This document shows, piece by piece, positions 5,938 through 8,977 of a stretch of DNA of 8,977 nucleotides (positions within the stretch are counted from its first letter, which is position 1; the number at the start of each line of letters is the position of its first letter). Under the pieces are notes generated by a model. It made no database searches and had not been told where the DNA came from. It was given only the letters and a program-made list of their open reading frames with translations. The stretch is from Actinomycetota bacterium (GTDB taxonomy: Bacteria; Actinomycetota; Actinomycetes; S36-B12; CAIYMF01). A program made the position numbers and the translations under genes. The stretch is taken from NCBI GenBank assembly GCA_009699025.1, contig WLOZ01000056.1, positions 1-8,977 of the forward strand, read 5' to 3'.

Positions 5938-7140
5938 GTGAGCACAGTGAGGGTCGCCCGGCGAGGCCCCCGATTTCTGGTGATGGCGGCAGCGCTGGTC
6001 GCGCTAGGGCCGATGTCGTTCGACTTCTACCTGCCCTCGTTCCCTGCGATCTCGGCCGATCTCGGCGTTCCAGTGTCATCGGTGCAGCTCACGCTGTCGG
6101 CTGCCCTGCTGGGAATGGGCCTCGGCCAACTGGTCTACGGCCCGCTCATGGACAGGTTCGGCCGTCGGCCGCCGGTGGTGGCAGGCCTGGCGGTGTACGT
6201 GCTTGCATCGCTGGGCTGCGCGCTCTCCCACTCGATCGGCACCCTCCTCGTGCTCCGCGTGGTGCAGGCGCTGGGTGGATGTGCTGGGGTCGTGGCCTCA
6301 CGTGCCATGACCCGCGACCTCTACTCGGGTCGTGACCTGGCCAAGGCGATGTCCGTGATCTTTTTGATCTTTGGCATCGCGCCCGTGCTGTCGCCGATCC
6401 TCGGCACTCTCGTACTCGGGTGGACCTCGTGGCGGGGCCTGTTCATCGTGCTCGTGGTCTACGGGCTGCTGTGCATCGTTGCGGTGGTGACCTTCCCGGA
6501 GACTCATGCGCCCGATCACCGCACCGACCATGGTGCGAGGGAGGCGATTCGTGCCTACGGTCCGCTGCTGCGCAATCCCGTGGTGATGGTCTCCGGCTTC
6601 ATCCAAGCCCTCACCGGTGCAGCCCTGTTCTCCTTCATCTCACTGTCGCCCGGGGTGTTCCTCGAATACGACGGCCTGACCAGTGCGCAATTCCTGGCAA
6701 TCTTCGGCGGGGTTTCGCTGGCACTGTTCGTGCTGTCTCAGGTGAACGTCCGCCTGCTGGACCGTTGGGAACCTCGACAGATCATGGCCACCGCCGTCAT
6801 CGTCCAGTCCGCTGCCGCTGCCGCGCTGCTTATGAGTGCCGTGGCGCAACTGTCGGTGTGGGTGTTCGTCGCATTCCTCGCCCTCGCGGTGGCGGGAGTG
6901 GGCCTGCTGATGCCCAACTCCACGGCCACGGCCCTCGAGCCGTTCCCCCGGGCTGCTGGCTCCGCAGCGGCAATCGTCGGGGCACTCGGCATGATCGGTG
7001 GTGCTGTGTGGGCTGCCATCCTGTCGGGGTTGCCCGTGGCGCCCCCCGTGGCCATGGCGCTGGGTATCGCTGTGGCCACAGCGATTACGGTCGCGCTGAC
7101 ACAGTGGCTCCTGCGCCTTCGGGTGCGCGAGACGGCGTGA
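5938..7140 (+). CDS. Bcr/CflA-type multidrug efflux MFS transporter
   Basis: This is a complete 400-residue inner-membrane protein with about 12 hydrophobic segments, of the drug:H+ antiporter DHA1 family, Bcr/CflA branch. Typical marks are FDFYLPSFPAISADLGV after helix 1, GLGQLVYGPLMDRFGRRP (family motif A, residues 61-78) between helices 2 and 3, RVVQALGGCAG in helix 4, APVLSPILG in helix 5 (antiporter motif C region) and GWTSWRGLF leading into helix 6. The loop between the two six-helix halves (about 188-205) is charged (ETHAPDHRTDHGAREA). The GTG at 5938 is the chosen start, with a GGGGTGAG stretch ahead of it. A GTG three codons on and an ATG at residue 16 are alternatives, but the latter would cut into helix 1. 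It probably exports a drug-like or sulfonamide/bicyclomycin-like compound or a pathway intermediate. Specificity cannot be read. Confidence 0.9.
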   Translation: MSTVRVARRGPRFLVMAAALVALGPMSFDFYLPSFPAISADLGVPVSSVQLTLSAALLGMGLGQLVYGPLMDRFGRRPPVVAGLAVYVLASLGCALSHSIGTLLVLRVVQALGGCAGVVASRAMTRDLYSGRDLAKAMSVIFLIFGIAPVLSPILGTLVLGWTSWRGLFIVLVVYGLLCIVAVVTFPETHAPDHRTDHGAREAIRAYGPLLRNPVVMVSGFIQALTGAALFSFISLSPGVFLEYDGLTSAQFLAIFGGVSLALFVLSQVNVRLLDRWEPRQIMATAVIVQSAAAAALLMSAVAQLSVWVFVAFLALAVAGVGLLMPNSTATALEPFPRAAGSAAAIVGALGMIGGAVWAAILSGLPVAPPVAMALGIAVATAITVALTQWLLRLRVRETA

Positions 7141-7159
7141 CCGGGTCGATTTCACGAGA

Positions 7160-7210
7160 AAAGTGCCACTTTCCGAATAAAAGTGTCACTTTCTTGTAAT
7201 CAGTGCCACT
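7160..7210. promoter_or_regulatory. Three phased AGTGNCACT palindromes in the toxin-antitoxin promoter
   Basis: AAAGTG-C-CACTTT at 7160-7172 and AAAGTG-T-CACTTT at 7180-7192 are perfect 13-bp palindromes. A third copy with the 9-bp core AGTG-C-CACT lies at 7202-7210. Their centres (7166, 7186, 7206) are exactly 20 bases apart, about two helical turns, placing all three on one face of the DNA. A TGTAAT (7195-7200) between copies two and three could be the -10 element, so bound protein would block polymerase. Autorepression by the antitoxin, or by its complex with the toxin, is the natural reading. Confidence 0.75.
7195..7200 (+). promoter_or_regulatory. Possible -10 element of the antitoxin-toxin operon
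   Basis: TGTAAT lies 30 bases before the antitoxin ATG, in the only A+T-rich patch of the window. A weak -35 candidate, TTCCGA (7171-7176), is 18 bases upstream. Both lie among the three palindromes. The assignment rests on position and composition only. Confidence 0.35.
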
Positions 7211-7229
7211 CTCGCGCACACTGGGGGCC

Positions 7230-7580
7230 ATGAGCGATGTGGCAGGTCAGGCGGTGGCGTTCCATATCGGGCCCAAGGGGAGGTCGGTGCTGCCTGTCGC
7301 GATACGGCGTGCCGCAGGTTTTGTTGAGGGAACCGAGGTAGTCGCTGTGGTTCTCGGCGAGGGTCGTGTACTTCTCGAAACGGTGGACGCCGTCCGACAG
7401 CGAGTGTGGGCAGGTGCGCCCGACCCGGCCGCTGCCGACGATTCCACGACCGACGTGCGCCGGATGCGTGAGGACGACGTTGCTGTCTCCGATGCGGCCG
7501 CAGTGAGGCGCAGTGCCTCGCCAGAGTCTGGTGGTTCCGACGATCGTGGCGCGGCTCTGCTGGCCAGACTCGGGCTGTGA
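7230..7580 (+). CDS. AbrB/MazE-fold antitoxin of a VapBC-like pair
   Basis: This is a 116-residue protein. Residues 9-51 form a swapped-hairpin AbrB-type DNA-binding domain: FHIGPKGRSVLPVAIRRAAG, then EGTEVVAVVLGEGRVLLET. The rest (about 52-116) is polar and acidic, rich in Ala, Asp, Ser and Arg, and probably unfolded until it wraps the toxin; it ends with the small helix GAALLARLGL. In such pairs the antitoxin binds its own promoter and neutralises the toxin. The ATG at 7230 is chosen because a GGGGG (7223-7227) precedes it. The palindrome array lies directly upstream and the stop overlaps the toxin's GTG as GTGA at 7577-7580. Family identity is clear from the fold signature; partnership with the toxin follows from the overlap. 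Confidence 0.85.
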   Translation: MSDVAGQAVAFHIGPKGRSVLPVAIRRAAGFVEGTEVVAVVLGEGRVLLETVDAVRQRVWAGAPDPAAADDSTTDVRRMREDDVAVSDAAAVRRSASPESGGSDDRGAALLARLGL

Positions 7581-7999
7581 ACGAGCGCGGCCGGCTGGTC
7601 GTTCTTGACGCCTCCGCAGTCCTTGCCTGGCTGATGCGAGAACGCGGGAAGGAGATAGTCGATCGAATGCTGGCCGTTGCTGTCGTGCCGGCCTCGGCAC
7701 TGACCGAGGCGCTGTACCGAGCGGTTGAGCGCCGACACGCCTTGCCCGCCGGCGAGCTCTACCAGTCGCTCCTTGTTGCAGGCATCGCGGTTGAGGCCGT
7801 GACCGAGCCAGATGCCGTTCGTGCTGGAGAGCTGATCGCCTGGTCCCGCACTCACGACGAGGACAGGCTTCACCGTTCACTGTCCCTGGGCGATGGTCTG
7901 TGTATCGCGGTGGCAGAGCGACTCGACCTGGTGGTCACCGGTGGCGACGACTACTGGGCTTCGGTCCCGATGCGCGTCGACTACGCGCCCTTCCGCTAA
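7577..7999 (+). CDS. vapC: PIN-domain ribonuclease toxin (VapC-like)
   Basis: This is a complete 140-residue PIN-domain protein. The four acidic residues expected to hold Mg2+/Mn2+ are present: Asp11 in VVLDASAVLAWL, Glu44 in SALTEALYRA, Asp106 in SLGDGLCIAVA and Asp124 in VVTGGDDYW. VapC toxins are endoribonucleases that cut tRNA or rRNA at specific sites and stop translation when free of antitoxin. The GTG at 7577 overlaps the antitoxin stop (GTGA), so translation is coupled and toxin output depends on antitoxin translation. Length and motif order are normal, so it should be active. The RNA target cannot be predicted. The pair may stabilise this accessory region, which is inference. Confidence 0.9.
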   Translation: MNERGRLVVLDASAVLAWLMRERGKEIVDRMLAVAVVPASALTEALYRAVERRHALPAGELYQSLLVAGIAVEAVTEPDAVRAGELIAWSRTHDEDRLHRSLSLGDGLCIAVAERLDLVVTGGDDYWASVPMRVDYAPFR

Positions 8000-8005
8000 C
8001 CCCCC

Positions 8006-8026
8006 GCCGTGGGTTGGTCACACGGC
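8006..8026. terminator. Small hairpin between convergent genes
   Basis: GCCGTG (8006-8011) and CACGGC (8021-8026) can pair as a 6-bp stem with a 9-base loop between the toxin stop (7999) and the stop of the convergent MDR gene (8036). There is no T-run on either strand, so intrinsic termination is doubtful; the position is the main support. Confidence 0.25.
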
Positions 8027-8035
8027 TCCGGCGGC

Positions 8036-8977
8036 TCAGGGGCTGGGCGGGCCAAGCCGAATGAGACGCTTGCCAAGGTTTTCGCTGCGGTAGAGGCCGG
8101 CGATGGCGTCGGGTGCGGCCTCGAGCCCGTCGAGGAACTCCTCTCGGTAGCGCAGGTCTCCGCTACGCACCAGGGGGGTGAGCGCGTCGAGGGCCTCGTC
8201 GAGGCGGTGCTCGAAGTCGAAGAACAGGAAGCCCTCCATGCGCGCCCGCTTGGTGAGCAGGTGCCGCTCAACCCGGGGGCCGCTGGGCCAGGGGTCCCAG
8301 GTGTCGATCGACGCGGTGCCGCACACAGCGATGCGCGCGCGAGGGTTGATCAGTGCGAGCACCGTGTCGGTGATAGAGCCCGCGGTGTTATCGAAGTAGC
8401 CGTCGACGCCGTCGGGGCACGCCGCCGCGAGGTCGGCGGCGAAGGTGGGAGAGCGGTAGTCGACCGCGGCGTCGAAGCCGAACTCGTCGAGGCAGAGCGC
8501 CACCTTCTCGGGTCCGCCGGTGATGCCCACGGTGCGGCAGCCCCGTAGTCGGGCGAGTTGCCCAGCCACCGACCCCACCGCCCCGGCCGCGGTCGACACC
8601 ACCACGGTGTCGCCCTCTCGAGGCTCAATCGCCTCGGTGAGGCCAAACCAGGCGGTAACTCCGGTGAGCCCGAGCACGCCGAGGGCCAGCGACGGCGAGA
8701 GCCCGGTGGCAGGGAGGCGCCGTGTGATCATGGCCGGCAGCCCGGCCGCGAACTCCTGCCAGCCGAACTCGCCGAGCACCTGCTCACCTTCGGCGTACTC
8801 ATCGCAGCGCGACTCGACCACCGTGCCGACGGCAAAGGAACGCATCACGCCACCGAGGGGCACCGGCTCTGAGTAGTTCGCCGCCGCGTTGACCCAGCCC
8901 CGCATGGCGGGATCGACCGAGAGGAAGTCGTTGCGCACCAGCACCTCTCCCGCGCCGATCACGGGCAGGGGCGACTC
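8036..8977 (-). CDS. NADPH-dependent MDR oxidoreductase, prostaglandin-reductase/YncB-like (N-terminus beyond the right edge)
   Basis: At least 314 codons read on the minus strand from base 8977 to a TGA at 8036-8038. EVLVRNDFLSVDPAMRGWV near the start, GVLGLTGVTAWFGLTEAIEP and VVVSTAAGAVGSVAGQLARL (nucleotide-binding glycine motif AAGAVG) identify the family. GCRTVGITGGPEK, YFDNTAGSITDTVL and the end NLGKRLIRLG support it. The family is the zinc-free double-bond reductases (leukotriene B4 12-hydroxydehydrogenase, 2-alkenal reductase, curcumin reductase types) that reduce alpha,beta-unsaturated ketones or aldehydes with NADPH. The frame is still open at 8977 (ESPLPVIGAGEV) and the GTG at 8962 lies inside the conserved domain, so the true start is outside; about 25-35 residues are likely missing. 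Nothing in the visible part is damaged. It converges with the toxin gene. Confidence 0.88.
   Translation of the reverse strand, partial: ESPLPVIGAGEVLVRNDFLSVDPAMRGWVNAAANYSEPVPLGGVMRSFAVGTVVESRCDEYAEGEQVLGEFGWQEFAAGLPAMITRRLPATGLSPSLALGVLGLTGVTAWFGLTEAIEPREGDTVVVSTAAGAVGSVAGQLARLRGCRTVGITGGPEKVALCLDEFGFDAAVDYRSPTFAADLAAACPDGVDGYFDNTAGSITDTVLALINPRARIAVCGTASIDTWDPWPSGPRVERHLLTKRARMEGFLFFDFEHRLDEALDALTPLVRSGDLRYREEFLDGLEAAPDAIAGLYRSENLGKRLIRLGPPSP

Noticed and set aside
6420..7199. 259-codon plus-strand frame overlapping the MFS gene and running into the operator array
   Set aside because: Out-of-frame reading of the exporter; it has no hydrophobic segments or motifs of its own.
7141..7230. 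Possibility that the AAAGTGNCACTTT repeats are a CRISPR array or mobile-element end
   Set aside because: Units are 13-bp palindromes with 7-base gaps, far too short for repeat-spacer structure; no transposase, target-site duplication or integrase lies nearby.
8009..8548. 179-codon plus-strand frame opposite the right-hand MDR reductase
   Set aside because: Val/Glu/Gly-rich antisense reading of a clearly coding minus strand.

Overview
The window is high-GC bacterial DNA with strong third-position GC bias, frequent GTG starts and GTGA stop/start overlaps. Together with the protein types present, this suggests an actinobacterium (Actinomycetota). I cannot place it more finely. The content looks like an accessory catabolic region: hydrolases, a ring hydroxylase, an extradiol-type dioxygenase, CoA-ester enzymes and two medium-chain reductases. 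It also carries a drug-type exporter and a toxin-antitoxin pair.

Layout. Positions 1-405 (-) hold the N-terminal part of an alpha/beta hydrolase that runs off the left edge. Positions 467-775 (-) hold only the C-terminal end of a Gfo/Idh/MocA-type oxidoreductase. It is joined head-to-head to a broken 4-hydroxybenzoate 3-monooxygenase (pobA-like) at 767-1215 (+), which lacks its N-terminus, carries a frameshift and has lost its middle. An intact MBL-fold hydrolase (1199-2140, -) follows a VOC/extradiol dioxygenase gene (2182-2597, -) that has itself lost its middle. A divergent control region with a perfect 17-bp palindrome (2684-2700) separates these from a complete SnoaL/NTF2-like protein (2826-3317, +). 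Next come a C-terminal dienelactone-hydrolase fragment (3346-3747, +) and, coupled to it by a GTGA overlap, an intact 3-hydroxyacyl-CoA dehydrogenase (3744-4604, +). A quinone-oxidoreductase-like MDR protein (4630-5586, -) converges on it. A roughly 350-bp gap follows, holding only an acyl-CoA-dehydrogenase tail (5824-5898, +). Then come a Bcr/CflA-type MFS exporter (5938-7140, +), an AbrB-type antitoxin/PIN toxin pair (7230-7999, +) with three 20-bp-phased palindromes in its promoter, and a second MDR reductase (8036 to the right edge, -).

How the genes fit together. The metabolic genes would suit degradation of an aromatic or ring compound through CoA-linked steps: hydroxylation, ring cleavage, hydrolysis, then 3-hydroxyacyl-CoA and acyl-CoA oxidation. 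In the copy seen here, however, at least five of these enzymes (the Gfo/Idh oxidoreductase, PobA, VOC dioxygenase, dienelactone hydrolase and acyl-CoA dehydrogenase) are reduced to fragments, while their neighbours are intact. Either this is a catabolic island in decay by repeated deletion, or the assembly has collapsed across several spots. Sequence alone cannot decide. I found no convincing novel defence or mobile system. The best regulatory signals are the phased operators of the toxin-antitoxin pair and the palindrome in the divergent promoter.
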